Assembly: GCF_004138205.1 (NCBI RefSeq)
Contig: NZ_RXNQ01000035.1
Coordinates: 230,672 to 294,671 of the forward strand
Source: Pedobacter sp. SYP-B3415
GTDB lineage: Bacteria > Bacteroidota > Bacteroidia > Sphingobacteriales > Sphingobacteriaceae
Direction: 5' to 3'
DNA length: 64,000 nt
In this document: positions 16,869 through 26,897 of the stretch, piece by piece
Numbering within the stretch: the first letter of the stretch is position 1
How the letters are laid out: each line of letters starts with the position of its first letter
Notes under the pieces: generated by a model
What the model was told of the DNA's origin: nothing
Database searches by the model: none
The model's input: only the letters and a program-made list of their open reading frames with translations
Program-made: the position numbers and the translations under genes

Positions 16869-17891
16869 TCAGCCGGCATCAAGGCTGATCATCGCCTTGA
16901 TGACCCCGCTAGCAGGGTCCAGCCAGCGTTCAAAAACACCGGCGGTCTGCATAAAAGCGACACGCTCGGTGATATATGTCGCCGGATCGAGCCTTTTTGC
17001 TTTCATGCACTGAACCACCCATTCAAAGTCTTCGCGCGTAGCGTTGCGGCTGCTCATGAGTGTAGCTTCCCGCTTGTGAAACTCCGGGTGACTGAAACTG
17101 ATGGCTTCCTTCTGCAACCCGATCAGTACGAAACGCGCGCCATGTGCCATATAAGAAAACGCATTTTCTATGGCTTTGCGGCTACCGGTGGCATCAATGA
17201 CAACGGTTGGCATCTCGCCGCCGGTAATTTCCATCAGCCGGGCCGTTACATCTTCGGTGATCGCATTGATGGTATGCTGAACCCCGGGCAGCCGGCCGCA
17301 AAATTCGAGTCGACCGCCATTTACATCGAGGGCAATCACGCGCCCGCCCGCTATGGCAGCAAGTTCCATAGTTCCCAGGCCGATCGGACCGGCACCAACA
17401 ACAAGCACAAACTCGCCCCGCCTTACGTCAGCCCGGCGCACACCATGCGCACCGATGGCCAGCGGCTCGACGAGTGCGAGTTCATCAAGGCTGAGGCCAT
17501 CGCCATGAATCAGGCTGTCTGCCGGAACAGACAGGTATTCCCGCATGCCGCCATCCTCATGAACACCGCAAACGCTGATGGAACTACAGCAGTTTGGCTT
17601 GCCGTTGCGGCAGGCCACACAGCTCCCACAGTTGAAATAAGGAATGAAGGTCACATGCTCACCAGACGCAAACCCCTTAGCCCCGCCGGTATCGATCAGC
17701 TCTCCTGACAACTCGTGTCCGAGGATGCGGGGATAATTAAAAAATGGCTGCGTACCCTGGAAAGCGTGCAAATCGGTTCCGCAAACGCCAATCCGCCTGA
17801 TACGGATGATGGCTTTTCCGGCCTGCGTTTCCGGCATAGCCGTCTCACTGTAAGCAAATTTTCCGGGAGTTGTACAAGTCAGTGTTTTCAT
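16869..17891 (-). CDS. Zinc-dependent medium-chain alcohol/polyol dehydrogenase
   Basis: 340 aa. Catalytic zinc ligands are Cys37 (GVCGTD) and His59-Glu60 (GHE); a structural zinc site is formed by C88, C91, C94 and C102 (CGSCVACRNGKPNCC). The Rossmann loop is VVGAGPIGLG. This is the sorbitol/threonine/L-galactonate dehydrogenase branch of the MDR family, so the likely task is NAD(P)-linked oxidation of a sugar, polyol or sugar acid in the cytoplasm. As the last gene of operon 1, 8 bp after the DUF5703 gene, it probably works on a sugar released by the locus; a deoxy-sugar such as L-fucose or L-rhamnose, or their acids, is a guess. Confidence 0.88.
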   Translation of the reverse strand: MKTLTCTTPGKFAYSETAMPETQAGKAIIRIRRIGVCGTDLHAFQGTQPFFNYPRILGHELSGELIDTGGAKGFASGEHVTFIPYFNCGSCVACRNGKPNCCSSISVCGVHEDGGMREYLSVPADSLIHGDGLSLDELALVEPLAIGAHGVRRADVRRGEFVLVVGAGPIGLGTMELAAIAGGRVIALDVNGGRLEFCGRLPGVQHTINAITEDVTARLMEITGGEMPTVVIDATGSRKAIENAFSYMAHGARFVLIGLQKEAISFSHPEFHKREATLMSSRNATREDFEWVVQCMKAKRLDPATYITERVAFMQTAGVFERWLDPASGVIKAMISLDAG

Positions 17892-17899
17892 AATAGCTA

Positions 17900-20194
17900 T
17901 TATTTTGTTTGCTGCGCGAGCATATTGATCACATCTTTACGGCGGCTTTCGGGAAAAACTTTCAGCATCGTCATTTTTCCTTTTTCCAGTTTTGCTTCGA
18001 CGACCGTTTTTCCCGGTGCATGAAGTTTAAAGTGCACATCCTGATCTGCGGGCCACGCCGGGAACAGCCGGAGTTTGTCGTCTTCGCACTGCAGCAGCAT
18101 TTCCTGGAGAGCGATCATACCAGAGCCGCCCCAGTTGTGATCAGGTACCCAGTCAAAGCCCGGACCCCAGAACGCCGGAAAACGTCTTCCGGAATCCTTT
18201 AGCTTTAAAAATGTTAGCCTTGCCGCCTCATCTGTCAGACCAAGCCGGGCAGCAAAAATTGCGTCCTGTTTCCAGCCCACGTGGCTTCTAAACCGCTGCA
18301 CATCGGGGTCGAGCCGATAGGTGCTGATGGCCGTATCAAGCCCGGGCTTGCCAACGCCGAACAGGCCCCATGGAAAAACGGGATATAACTGCGGGCTTTC
18401 AGTATTATTTATGCGTGCCCAGGTAACCGCCGGGGCGAGTACCGTATGCCCGGAAATTTCCCTGAAAGAAAGCGGGGGTAAAATGTTCAGAAAATCTACC
18501 CATTGCGCCCGTTCCTCAGGCCCAAGCAAATTCAGATGAGCCAGGCTGGTCGCCACTACGCGGAGCGCCGCAACTGTTGATATCGGATTGTAGGCCATCT
18601 TGTACGTTTCTGCGGCAGATCCGGGATACAGGACGAGCTGACCATTTGAATCGTAGATCTTACTGCCCCGCTGTTTAGCCAGGTAAACGTAGTGCTCTTT
18701 GAAAAACACCAGACAACTTCGTACCAGTGGCAAATATCTGTCTATGTCAGCCGCAGTATACCGATGCTGATCGAGGATCATTTTACAGAATTCAAGCGCT
18801 GTATCCCACTGATATTCAAGCCAGGCATTGTGTTCCATGCCTTTGTCGTAACCGGGCGGACGTTTCCAGCCGTATTCTGCCGGGTTGGGCAAACCGAAAT
18901 TCTCGAGCTGCTCGGTGAATGATGCACCGGCATGGCCCCAGTACACCTGGCTTCGTAATTCAGCTGCCGGCAGCAGCCGCCGGTAAAACTCAAACTGCGC
19001 CTGCATCAGATCCGTATCGCCGCTCTTCAGCAATGGCCAGTAAACAAGCCGCTGATTCTGCGCCGTATGGGTACCGCCGCCCCAGTTACGAAAATCAGGT
19101 GTGAAACGCTGTGCCGGGTCGCTTGTAACCGGATCGGTTGTGAAAAGTCCGCCGTTAAATTTGACCGGCCATGTACCCCTGGCGGTACTTCCCAGCATAA
19201 AACGAAACAGTGTGTAATTTTTTGCTGCCTGCTGCGCCAGCGTATCTCCACCCTGAACGCGGATAAAACTCCGGTCCCAATATGACCGCCACCAGGCCGC
19301 GCTGCGGAGCGCAGACTCGCCTGCATTTGCAAGGGCGGCTTTAGTCTGCTGCCTCATTGCCTGCAGCCAGGCCGACCGGGCGCCCTGAGCCGGTTCAGGC
19401 AGGACTATAGCCAGCAAGACCGATCGAAGCGGCTTCCGGCTGTGCAGCGCCCAGCTTTTAAAGGGCGTATTCATGTATGTCCCTGTATGCGTCCCATCAG
19501 GAATCATATTGGTACCCTGCATGCGCCCGCCGGATATGCGCCAGGCAAGCGGATTATAAATCTGCTTCTTCAGACTATCCAGACCCTGTTGCCTGACTGC
19601 TACATCGAACACCGTTTCTGCCCTGTTCTGGTGATAAAATTCAACGCCGTTATTATAAAAACCTGTGCTGTCTGCGAAGGTGAAGACCGGAGCCTGCGGC
19701 GCCCATTTGTATGAGTTCTGGTTGTTTTCCCGGCCCCTGGTTTCCTGGTCCCGGAAACGCCAGCTTTCATACGCCGCCCGCACCGTGACTTTATGTGAAG
19801 CGTTCAGTTCTGCATAAAACTGCGGTTCGGCAGCATCGGCCCAGATTTTCAGGCTGACGTCCAGTTTGCCTTTTCTGCCCCGTAGCAGGATGTAACCGCG
19901 TTCGGCATGTAATTCCTGCCTGAACTCGCCTCCATCAAAAGGATTGGGCGACAGGGTGATGCGCAGCCGGCCGCTTTTGAGCAGGGTATTATTTTCATCA
20001 AAGCTACCGCCCCTTGCCATATAAACAAATACGTCATTTTTCTCGGCCCAGACATTCAGACCAACATCAAGCGCGCCGACAGGCATTGACTCACCCGAAT
20101 GTCTGCTTTGGCTATTCCATACTACGTTCTGCTGCCCCTGCAAAAGGTTCGGGCACACAAAAAACAAGAGAATGGCGCAGCAAAATTTCATCAT
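17900..20194 (-). CDS. Secreted DUF5703-domain protein, GH95-like putative glycosidase
   Basis: 764 aa with a signal peptide (MMKFCCAILLFFVCPNLLQG). The N-terminal domain (about 22-230) matches what I know as DUF5703 (MPVGALDVGLNVWAEKNDVF, then GGSFDENNTLLKSGRLRITL), and the rest looks like an (alpha/alpha)6 barrel of the GH95/GH65 type (NGGLFTTDP, DFRNWGGGTHTAQNQRLVYW, WGHAGASFTEQ). GH95 enzymes are alpha-L-fucosidases and alpha-L-galactosidases; whether this family shares that activity is not known to me. It is 3 bp downstream of the GH127-type gene, so it likely acts on the same glycan. Confidence 0.75.
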   Translation of the reverse strand: MMKFCCAILLFFVCPNLLQGQQNVVWNSQSRHSGESMPVGALDVGLNVWAEKNDVFVYMARGGSFDENNTLLKSGRLRITLSPNPFDGGEFRQELHAERGYILLRGRKGKLDVSLKIWADAAEPQFYAELNASHKVTVRAAYESWRFRDQETRGRENNQNSYKWAPQAPVFTFADSTGFYNNGVEFYHQNRAETVFDVAVRQQGLDSLKKQIYNPLAWRISGGRMQGTNMIPDGTHTGTYMNTPFKSWALHSRKPLRSVLLAIVLPEPAQGARSAWLQAMRQQTKAALANAGESALRSAAWWRSYWDRSFIRVQGGDTLAQQAAKNYTLFRFMLGSTARGTWPVKFNGGLFTTDPVTSDPAQRFTPDFRNWGGGTHTAQNQRLVYWPLLKSGDTDLMQAQFEFYRRLLPAAELRSQVYWGHAGASFTEQLENFGLPNPAEYGWKRPPGYDKGMEHNAWLEYQWDTALEFCKMILDQHRYTAADIDRYLPLVRSCLVFFKEHYVYLAKQRGSKIYDSNGQLVLYPGSAAETYKMAYNPISTVAALRVVATSLAHLNLLGPEERAQWVDFLNILPPLSFREISGHTVLAPAVTWARINNTESPQLYPVFPWGLFGVGKPGLDTAISTYRLDPDVQRFRSHVGWKQDAIFAARLGLTDEAARLTFLKLKDSGRRFPAFWGPGFDWVPDHNWGGSGMIALQEMLLQCEDDKLRLFPAWPADQDVHFKLHAPGKTVVEAKLEKGKMTMLKVFPESRRKDVINMLAQQTK

Positions 20195-20197
20195 GGT

Positions 20198-22225
20198 TTA
20201 TCGGCTTAAAGGCAGCCAGACAGACATTTCTGCGTGGCCGCGGTTTCCCCATGCAAAATACGGAACCAGCGTGGCCGTTGCTTTTGTCGTCTTTGCATTG
20301 ACAGGTCTGTACAATTCGTTTTTCCACGCAGTCCGGTCATTTAGTTCGAGCTCGGTTTCCAATCCTGTTAAGCTTGTACCGGCAACGTTCATTTCAACCG
20401 GCTTAAAATCGGCATGCACCGGCACCAGGGCATTAAAAAGGTTGTTGCCCGGAAGCCCCTGGGTTTCGAGGCAGTAGACAACCGGGCCACGTTTAACAGC
20501 AACCTGGTTACGATTTTCTTCTACCAGCGGGTTGGCTTCGATCAGTCTGGTATTCATGGGTAATTCCAGCTCAATCACATCTCCTTTTTTCCAGATGCGC
20601 TGCAGCTGCACATAACTACCGGATCCGGGGACATTTTTTTCGGGATGTCCGTTAACGTTTATGCGGGCAGTTTCTGCCCAGCCCGGTATGCGCAAAAAAA
20701 TTGAAAATGGCCTGGACGGGCTTTCCCTGATCTCAAATCTGATTTGCCCTTTCCAGGGATACGCAGTTTGCTGCTCCAGCAACAGGCGCCCCCCATCTGC
20801 AAGACTGGTTTGTACAGTATTACCACCATAGAGGTGCACCCATATACCTGCTTTTGATTTTGAATAGGCATAGTTGCTTACCTCTGCGATGGTGCGGACA
20901 ACGTTTGGCGGACAACAGTTAGAGAGTTTGATGTAAGGCACGCGGTCTTTTGACCAGCGCTGTTTGAAGGGCAGATCATCGCTATAGGCCAGCGGATTTG
21001 TGTAAAGAAAATTTTTACCATCCAGGCTGATTCCTGAAAGCACGCTGTTGTATAAGGTAAGTTCCATAACATCCGCATACTTTGCGTTGCCTGTAAGCTG
21101 CAGCATGCGCCAGTTCCACATCATGTTACCGATGTTGGCACAGGTTTCATTGTGCGCGGTGAAGTTAGGCAGCTGGTAATCGCGGCCGAAAGCCTGGTGA
21201 ATTTTCTGAACGACCGCAGGATCATAGGCAGTGCCGTCCGGCGAAGTGCCATCATACAGCGAACCGCAGCCGCCGGTAATGTACATCTTATGTGCCTGCA
21301 CATCGTCCCAGATTAAATTCAATGTACGCAGCAATGAATCGGCGCCTGTCTCGGCGTACAGGTCGGCCGCACCGGCATACAGGTAAGTGGCCCGCACAGC
21401 GTGTCCCATGGCCCTGGTCTGCTGCAGAAAAGGAATGCGATCCTGATTGTCATCAGTGCCATCGTCTATCTTTCCTTTTATAGCGATCAGGTGTTTGGCC
21501 AGTTCGAGGTAACGGGGTTCCTGCGTGGTACGGTACATCTCAATAACGCCCATATAATGCGACGGGCAGATGGCGTTTCTTGCCAGCGTGGGCGAAGCCG
21601 ATTTATAAAACCGATAGAGGTATTCTGTTGCCTTTGTTGCAACAGCCAGAAGATTTTTTTGTCCTGTTGCGCGGTAGTGCACACAGGCTGCCGTCATCAG
21701 ATGCCCGATATTATAGGCTTCAAAGCTCAGCCTGTCCTGAAATTGATTTCTGGACCCAGTTTTTCGCTGTTCAATGAGTGATTTGGTATAGATATAACCA
21801 TCTTCACGTTGTGATTTCGCGATAACGGTAATCGCCTTATCCATTTGCGCCCTCAATTTTTCATCACGCGTAGCGGCATACATACCTGCCATGGCCTCAA
21901 GCACCTTGTAAAAGTCGCCATCGTGAAAGGAAGGACCGGCGTGAGAACCTGTATCCAGGCCGGCCGCAATCTCAAAATTTTTAAAGGCGTGGCTGATTTT
22001 GGGATCATGATATATTGCCCAGATATTTGGCACCATGGCATCGCGCGCTACCTGAAATCGCTCTGCCCAAAAGCCTCTCGTCCAGTGCACATCCTGCATG
22101 TTCAAACTCTGCAGCTTCGAAAACCTGCTTGCGTTGTTTGCAACGAGTCCTTGCTGTCTTGCTGAAACGCTGAAAGCTGGTGCCAGTAAAGCGAAACTTA
22201 TAAAAATGTGAATAAAAACCTTCAT
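20198..22225 (-). CDS. GH127-type beta-L-arabinofuranosidase, secreted
   Basis: 675 aa with a signal peptide (MKVFIHIFISFALLAPAFSV). The N-terminal QDVHWTRGFWAERF is typical of this (alpha/alpha)6 barrel family. The zinc/thiolate centre is visible as HNETCANI (Glu and Cys ligands) and the double cysteine in SNCCPPNVVR, of which one Cys is the nucleophile in characterised GH127. The family removes terminal beta-L-arabinofuranose; related GH146 enzymes share the same motifs, so the exact family is not fully settled. In Bacteroides GH127 works on rhamnogalacturonan-II, consistent with the GH106 gene 1 bp upstream. Confidence 0.9.
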   Translation of the reverse strand: MKVFIHIFISFALLAPAFSVSARQQGLVANNASRFSKLQSLNMQDVHWTRGFWAERFQVARDAMVPNIWAIYHDPKISHAFKNFEIAAGLDTGSHAGPSFHDGDFYKVLEAMAGMYAATRDEKLRAQMDKAITVIAKSQREDGYIYTKSLIEQRKTGSRNQFQDRLSFEAYNIGHLMTAACVHYRATGQKNLLAVATKATEYLYRFYKSASPTLARNAICPSHYMGVIEMYRTTQEPRYLELAKHLIAIKGKIDDGTDDNQDRIPFLQQTRAMGHAVRATYLYAGAADLYAETGADSLLRTLNLIWDDVQAHKMYITGGCGSLYDGTSPDGTAYDPAVVQKIHQAFGRDYQLPNFTAHNETCANIGNMMWNWRMLQLTGNAKYADVMELTLYNSVLSGISLDGKNFLYTNPLAYSDDLPFKQRWSKDRVPYIKLSNCCPPNVVRTIAEVSNYAYSKSKAGIWVHLYGGNTVQTSLADGGRLLLEQQTAYPWKGQIRFEIRESPSRPFSIFLRIPGWAETARINVNGHPEKNVPGSGSYVQLQRIWKKGDVIELELPMNTRLIEANPLVEENRNQVAVKRGPVVYCLETQGLPGNNLFNALVPVHADFKPVEMNVAGTSLTGLETELELNDRTAWKNELYRPVNAKTTKATATLVPYFAWGNRGHAEMSVWLPLSR

Positions 22226-22226
22226 G

Positions 22227-25200
22227 TCATTTCGTGCTTTCTGTGATCAATTGAACGGGACCGAGGAGGCCGGCCGGATAGAGCGCTTTCCCGGCTATGC
22301 GCATTGGCGCGTTGGTACTTGTTAACCGATCTGCTTCCGGCAAACGAAGGTCGCCGATCAGACGGTTAGCCCAGGTGTTTGTCATTTCGATGCGAATGTC
22401 GTTCCTGCCTTTGCGGAGCGCAGCACTAACATTAACCCTGTAGGGAGGCGTCCAGGCCGTCCCACATTCCTGTCCGTTAACAAAAACTGTGGCAAGTCCT
22501 TCTATTTTACCCAGATCAAGCCATGCCTGACCACCAGGTAATGCAGTCAGTTCGGCATGGCTACTGTAAACTGCCGTACCCGAATAATACCTGATTGCCG
22601 AATCCGGGTGGAGGCTCCAGTCGGTCAGCTGCTCAAATGTCTGCGCTTTTAACGGTCCGCGGTTTGCGTGGTCAAACTGAACCTTCCAGTTACCCGACAC
22701 GCCGGCAAGAGTGTTCGTCGTTATGGTTGTGCCGCCCGAACGCTGTGCTGTACGTTTCTCAAAAATGACAAAGACCGACCCCGCCGGCGGAAGGCTCAAC
22801 TGCAGGCTTGTTCTTCCGTTTTGCTGCTGCCATGATGCACAGGGCCGGGTTTCGCCAGACACCGCATCGTAAAGGTGCGGTTCTTTTCCGCTTACGCGAA
22901 GGGATAGTTCCAAATTCCGCGCACCAGTTTGCTGATTACTGATGAAATAAATATCTCTGGCTGTTGAGGAGCGGTGTGTATAAGCGATGCCTCGTGCATA
23001 ACCGTTCATTCCGCGATCCTGCACATATACATCCCTGTCATGCCCGAGTGCGGTAAAATCTTCCTGGTTGAAGGGCGTATACTGTACAAGTCCATTGCCC
23101 ACTTTGAGTTCGTTCGCAGGCGTACCGGGCCAGAGCTTTTTCCGGAGTTTTACGAATTCCTTCTGCGGAGCCCGTTTCATTCCCGGCTGGGCCAGCGGCC
23201 GTTGCCTGTCTAACAAAAGTGTCGCCCCTGCATGAGCCAGCCTGTGCAGTTCACGAAGCGTTTGCAAAGACATCAAACGGTTGTTGGGGTTCATTGCAGT
23301 CGCCCCGGGAATAACCAGAAAAGCGTACGAAGCACCTGATTTGAACACCACACGGCCATTGTTTACAACCGCGCTCGCCAGTACGTCAGGTCCGAAAGAG
23401 TCATAGGAATAACCGCGCAACGGGTTTATCCAGTTTTCAGCATTCGCCATGTTCGCCGAATGGTTTACACCCTCGGGCAGCTGCCGCAGCGGTTGGTTTA
23501 TATTCTCAAGCCGCCTCCGTTCTTCAGCAACCCGGGCCGGGCCGAAAATTCCGGGTAAGGCAGGGAGCAGCCGGTCTGGCAGAACCGATCTGCGCGGATA
23601 CTCCTCACCAGTAAACACGGCAATATCGGTAACTGGATTGCCCTCCTGCAGAAGCGCTTGTACCCGTGTTGCATAATCAACCCAGGCTTTTCCCGGCTTC
23701 CACCAGGTTTGGTCACGCTGAAAATAGAGGCCAATGCCATCCAGCGTCATTCCGGGTTTACGATTCGTCCATGGATTATGCGTAAACACATGATAAGCCA
23801 GCTTATTGATACCGAGCGCATAGTTACGGTCCTGCAGGATTTTCAGGTTACCGGGGTGTTCATTCCAATCCATCCGCAGGGTGGTAAATGCCTCTGCCTG
23901 GATAATGTTTTTTCCATAGATATGAGCGCCTGATACCGCATCTGACATATCGTTTGGTTTATCATGCGTTGGACTGTTCAGCCAAAATTCTCCCATTGGT
24001 ACATCGACCCGGCCATAGTGACTCAGACCATCGCTCATCATGGTGGGCGCTACGCTTTCTGCGGTAAATATCAGGTTATGTTTTTTTGCCTCGCCCGCCA
24101 GGGTTCCGTAAAAGCGATCGGTTACCAGCTCTGCAATGGTTTTTCTCATGTCATACAGGAAGCCCTCTGAAAAGGCTGCGTTCTCAACAGGAAGCCCACT
24201 GGTTATAGCCAGATATGGAAGGGGGTCATAACCGCGGCGCTGTTTAAATTCGTCGCGGAAAAGCGGCGACCAGTTCTGGCTTCCGCACTCCCAGCTGTCG
24301 ACATGGAAGGTATTGAGGGTTCCCGGTGCAATGCCTGGTCCGAAACGCTTCAGCGCTGCACCATACCAGCCCGAAAATTGGAGTCTGATTGCTTCGGGAT
24401 TAAATTTGTCACATTCCAGCCCCTTGCCACCTCCACCCGTTGCGTTCCGGTGGCCGGTAGAGGTGTGCCCCATACGTAATATGACCCACTCCCCAGCAGG
24501 CACTTTCCAGTCAAGCGTACCATCGGCCCGCAGAAACCTGGAAATGTCAACCATTTTTTTGAAAGGCACATACATATCGCCGCTTAGCTGTGTATCGGCG
24601 GTGCGTGCGCTTACGCGCCAAACCGATCCGTTCTTACTTTCATATTGATGAATAGACGGCGCTTCTGATAAGATCAGGCTTTTTATTTTCAAAGATGGCT
24701 TCCATTTGGCGGCATCCAAATCTTCTGCCCCCGGTTCTGTACCGGTTTTATCAAAAATAAAACGAAAATAGCGTGCGGTTAAAGGTGGTATAGAATGGCT
24801 TACAGGTTCATCGGCATCCTGCCAGCCGTGGCGCGGCGCCTGGAGTCTTCCGGCCTCACGCCAGACCTTGCCATCGCTGCTGACTGATATTTTGAGGCGC
24901 TGCGCCTGATAGTTTGTTGGGGCACGAACAATTACGGTGCGGCACGTGAAGGGTTTTTCAAAAACATATTGAACATACGCGGGTTCGTTTGTACCAAAGT
25001 TCTGCTCATTTGCCGGATTAAGCAGCCGGGACAGGTCTGCGCCGTCGGCAGCGGTAACACGCGGCTCATTCTTAGCCGGCGTACCGTCATGAAGACCTGC
25101 TGCCGGAAACGCGAAAACCGCAATGTCACGATAGTAATCTTCTTTGTGCGGCGGTGTAGCGAGTTGGATGCGATCGGCTCCCGCTCTGACCGCTGTGCGG

Positions 25201-25595
25201 CTCCAGGTAAGTTTTTGCATGGAAAGTTCAGGCCTGATCCAGGGCCCGCCCGCCAGTGCAAAACCATCACTGACATGCATGCCCATTTTCAGGCCGAGCC
25301 GTTTGGCTTCTTGCATGGCAAAGGAAACAAGCTCCCACCATTCGGGTGTAAGCTGATTAACTGCCGGCTGATATAGAGGCTTATCGGCCGGGCCTTTGAT
25401 GCTCATCAGGTAGGCCCCGCCAATCCCTGCCATTTTCATTGCTTCCAGATCGGCGGTAATGCCTGCACGGGAAACGCTTCCCTGCATCCAGTACCAGAAC
25501 ACCCAGGGTTTCGCGTCGTGAGCCGGCGATTGGGCAGTCAGCTGAAAGGGCAGCACCAAAATGATCAGCAGAAAAATATGACGAATCTTAAGCAT
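22227..25595 (-). CDS. GH106-type alpha-L-rhamnosidase, secreted
   Basis: 1122 aa from the ATG at 25595, chosen because the signal peptide begins there (MLKIRHIFLLIILVLPFQLT, cleavage near TAQ); the frame is open to 25787 but that stretch lies inside the permease gene. GH106 features are WVFWYWMQGSVSRAGITADL and MAGIGGAYLM near the start, the catalytic-region sequence VDSWECGSQNWS, and a C-terminal galactose-binding-like domain (VFVNGQECGTAWTPPYRVNV). Family members hydrolyse alpha-L-rhamnosides with inversion; the best-known one acts on rhamnogalacturonan-II. The start overlaps the MFS permease stop by 8 bp, so translation is probably coupled. Confidence 0.9.
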   Translation of the reverse strand: MLKIRHIFLLIILVLPFQLTAQSPAHDAKPWVFWYWMQGSVSRAGITADLEAMKMAGIGGAYLMSIKGPADKPLYQPAVNQLTPEWWELVSFAMQEAKRLGLKMGMHVSDGFALAGGPWIRPELSMQKLTWSRTAVRAGADRIQLATPPHKEDYYRDIAVFAFPAAGLHDGTPAKNEPRVTAADGADLSRLLNPANEQNFGTNEPAYVQYVFEKPFTCRTVIVRAPTNYQAQRLKISVSSDGKVWREAGRLQAPRHGWQDADEPVSHSIPPLTARYFRFIFDKTGTEPGAEDLDAAKWKPSLKIKSLILSEAPSIHQYESKNGSVWRVSARTADTQLSGDMYVPFKKMVDISRFLRADGTLDWKVPAGEWVILRMGHTSTGHRNATGGGGKGLECDKFNPEAIRLQFSGWYGAALKRFGPGIAPGTLNTFHVDSWECGSQNWSPLFRDEFKQRRGYDPLPYLAITSGLPVENAAFSEGFLYDMRKTIAELVTDRFYGTLAGEAKKHNLIFTAESVAPTMMSDGLSHYGRVDVPMGEFWLNSPTHDKPNDMSDAVSGAHIYGKNIIQAEAFTTLRMDWNEHPGNLKILQDRNYALGINKLAYHVFTHNPWTNRKPGMTLDGIGLYFQRDQTWWKPGKAWVDYATRVQALLQEGNPVTDIAVFTGEEYPRRSVLPDRLLPALPGIFGPARVAEERRRLENINQPLRQLPEGVNHSANMANAENWINPLRGYSYDSFGPDVLASAVVNNGRVVFKSGASYAFLVIPGATAMNPNNRLMSLQTLRELHRLAHAGATLLLDRQRPLAQPGMKRAPQKEFVKLRKKLWPGTPANELKVGNGLVQYTPFNQEDFTALGHDRDVYVQDRGMNGYARGIAYTHRSSTARDIYFISNQQTGARNLELSLRVSGKEPHLYDAVSGETRPCASWQQQNGRTSLQLSLPPAGSVFVIFEKRTAQRSGGTTITTNTLAGVSGNWKVQFDHANRGPLKAQTFEQLTDWSLHPDSAIRYYSGTAVYSSHAELTALPGGQAWLDLGKIEGLATVFVNGQECGTAWTPPYRVNVSAALRKGRNDIRIEMTNTWANRLIGDLRLPEADRLTSTNAPMRIAGKALYPAGLLGPVQLITESTK

Positions 25596-26889
25596 TGACA
25601 GGGGGCTTGACGATCTTATATCCCCGGAGGGCAAACAGAAAAACAAAGATGAAACAGACCGCCGGTATAAAGTAGCCAGCCTGGATCCGGTCGCCGTTGA
25701 GATCAATGAGGGTACCCATGGCCAGCGGGAGGATGGCTCCGCCAACGATCGACATGATGAGCCAGGATGAGCCGGGTTTCGTGTCATCGCCGAGGCCTGC
25801 TATGCCAAGCGCAAAAATGGTCGGAAACATGACCGACATAAAAAAGCCGATCGCACCGAGCGCGTAGATAACGATCAGCCCCTGTGAGAAAATCGCTATG
25901 GCACACAGCAGCAACGAGATCAGCGCATAGATGGCCAGAAGTTGATTTGACCGCACAAACTGAAGCAATGCCGTACCGGCAAAACGACCTGCGGTAAACA
26001 AGGCTCCGTATATACCCAGGTAGTAGGCCGCCGACTTTTCATCAAGACCTGCGCCTTGCTGGGCCATCCGGATAAAGAAACTTGTAACACAGACCTGGGC
26101 GCCGACATAAAAAAATTGGGCAACGACTGCCCATCTGAGGTGCCGATGTCTTAACACATTAAAGAAACCGCTGCCGGCAATGCCATCTTTATTTTTTGTG
26201 CGGATCTCCGGGAAACGGATGAAGCTGAACACAATAGCGATGGTCAGCAATACGCTGCCCAGAACAATGTAAGGCAGTTTAACCGAGGCTGCCTCGCTCA
26301 TAAAATAGGCTGTACGTTCGGCTTCGGGCATGGCTGCCAGCGCCTCCTGACTATGGGCGGTGCCCGACAGTATAAATAAGGAACCCACAACAGGCGCTAC
26401 CACCGAAGCCAGGCCATTGAATGAGGCAGCCAGGTTGAGACGGCTGGTTGCCTGTTCTGGCGGCCCCAGCACGGCTGCATAAGGGTTGGCAGATGTTTCC
26501 AGCAAGGTGAGCCCGCAGCCAATGACAAACAGGGCCACAAGAAACAGCAGGTACGATAGACCATTTGCAGCCGGCACAAACAAAAAAGCGCCCAGGGCAA
26601 ACACCAGCAGGCCGGCGATCATACTTGTTTTGTACCCCCATCGTTTCAGTATCATCCCGGCTGGAATGGCCATCAGAAAATACGCGGCAAAGACGGCTGT
26701 ATCAATCAGGGCCGACTGCGTATTATTCAGGTTACACGCTTTTTTCAGGTGTGGAATCAAAACTGAATCCAGGTTATGTGCCATGCCCCACAGAAAAAAA
26801 AGGCAGATCACAAGCGTGAAGGGAAGCAGGTATTTGGCCCGGCCATGTACGGCAACAGGCTGGATGTCGGTCAGTTCAGCGTGTTTCAT
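25588..26889 (-). CDS. FucP-like MFS sugar:proton symporter
   Basis: 433 aa with about 12 hydrophobic spans. The first span carries the FucP-subfamily pattern (FFLWGMAHNLDSVLIPHLKK) and the fourth to fifth GCGLTLLETSANPYAAVLG, in line with L-fucose/glucose/galactose permeases. It should import a free monosaccharide, most likely a 6-deoxy-hexose such as L-fucose or L-rhamnose, across the inner membrane. It lies between the MaoC-type gene (8 bp away) and the GH106 gene (8-bp overlap), linking periplasmic sugar release to the cytoplasmic genes upstream. Confidence 0.9.
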   Translation of the reverse strand: MKHAELTDIQPVAVHGRAKYLLPFTLVICLFFLWGMAHNLDSVLIPHLKKACNLNNTQSALIDTAVFAAYFLMAIPAGMILKRWGYKTSMIAGLLVFALGAFLFVPAANGLSYLLFLVALFVIGCGLTLLETSANPYAAVLGPPEQATSRLNLAASFNGLASVVAPVVGSLFILSGTAHSQEALAAMPEAERTAYFMSEAASVKLPYIVLGSVLLTIAIVFSFIRFPEIRTKNKDGIAGSGFFNVLRHRHLRWAVVAQFFYVGAQVCVTSFFIRMAQQGAGLDEKSAAYYLGIYGALFTAGRFAGTALLQFVRSNQLLAIYALISLLLCAIAIFSQGLIVIYALGAIGFFMSVMFPTIFALGIAGLGDDTKPGSSWLIMSIVGGAILPLAMGTLIDLNGDRIQAGYFIPAVCFIFVFLFALRGYKIVKPPVNA

Positions 26890-26897
26890 TTTTCCGG

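Noticed and set aside
16877..16902. Perfect 9-bp inverted repeat CATCAAGGC/GCCTTGATG at the end of the dehydrogenase gene
   Set aside because: It lies inside the coding sequence and has no T-run on either strand, so I do not call it a terminator; it may be chance or a weak processing site.
22227..25787. Longer N-terminal extension of the GH106 protein
   Set aside because: The extra 64 residues overlap the permease gene and would bury the signal peptide; the ATG at 25595 is preferred.
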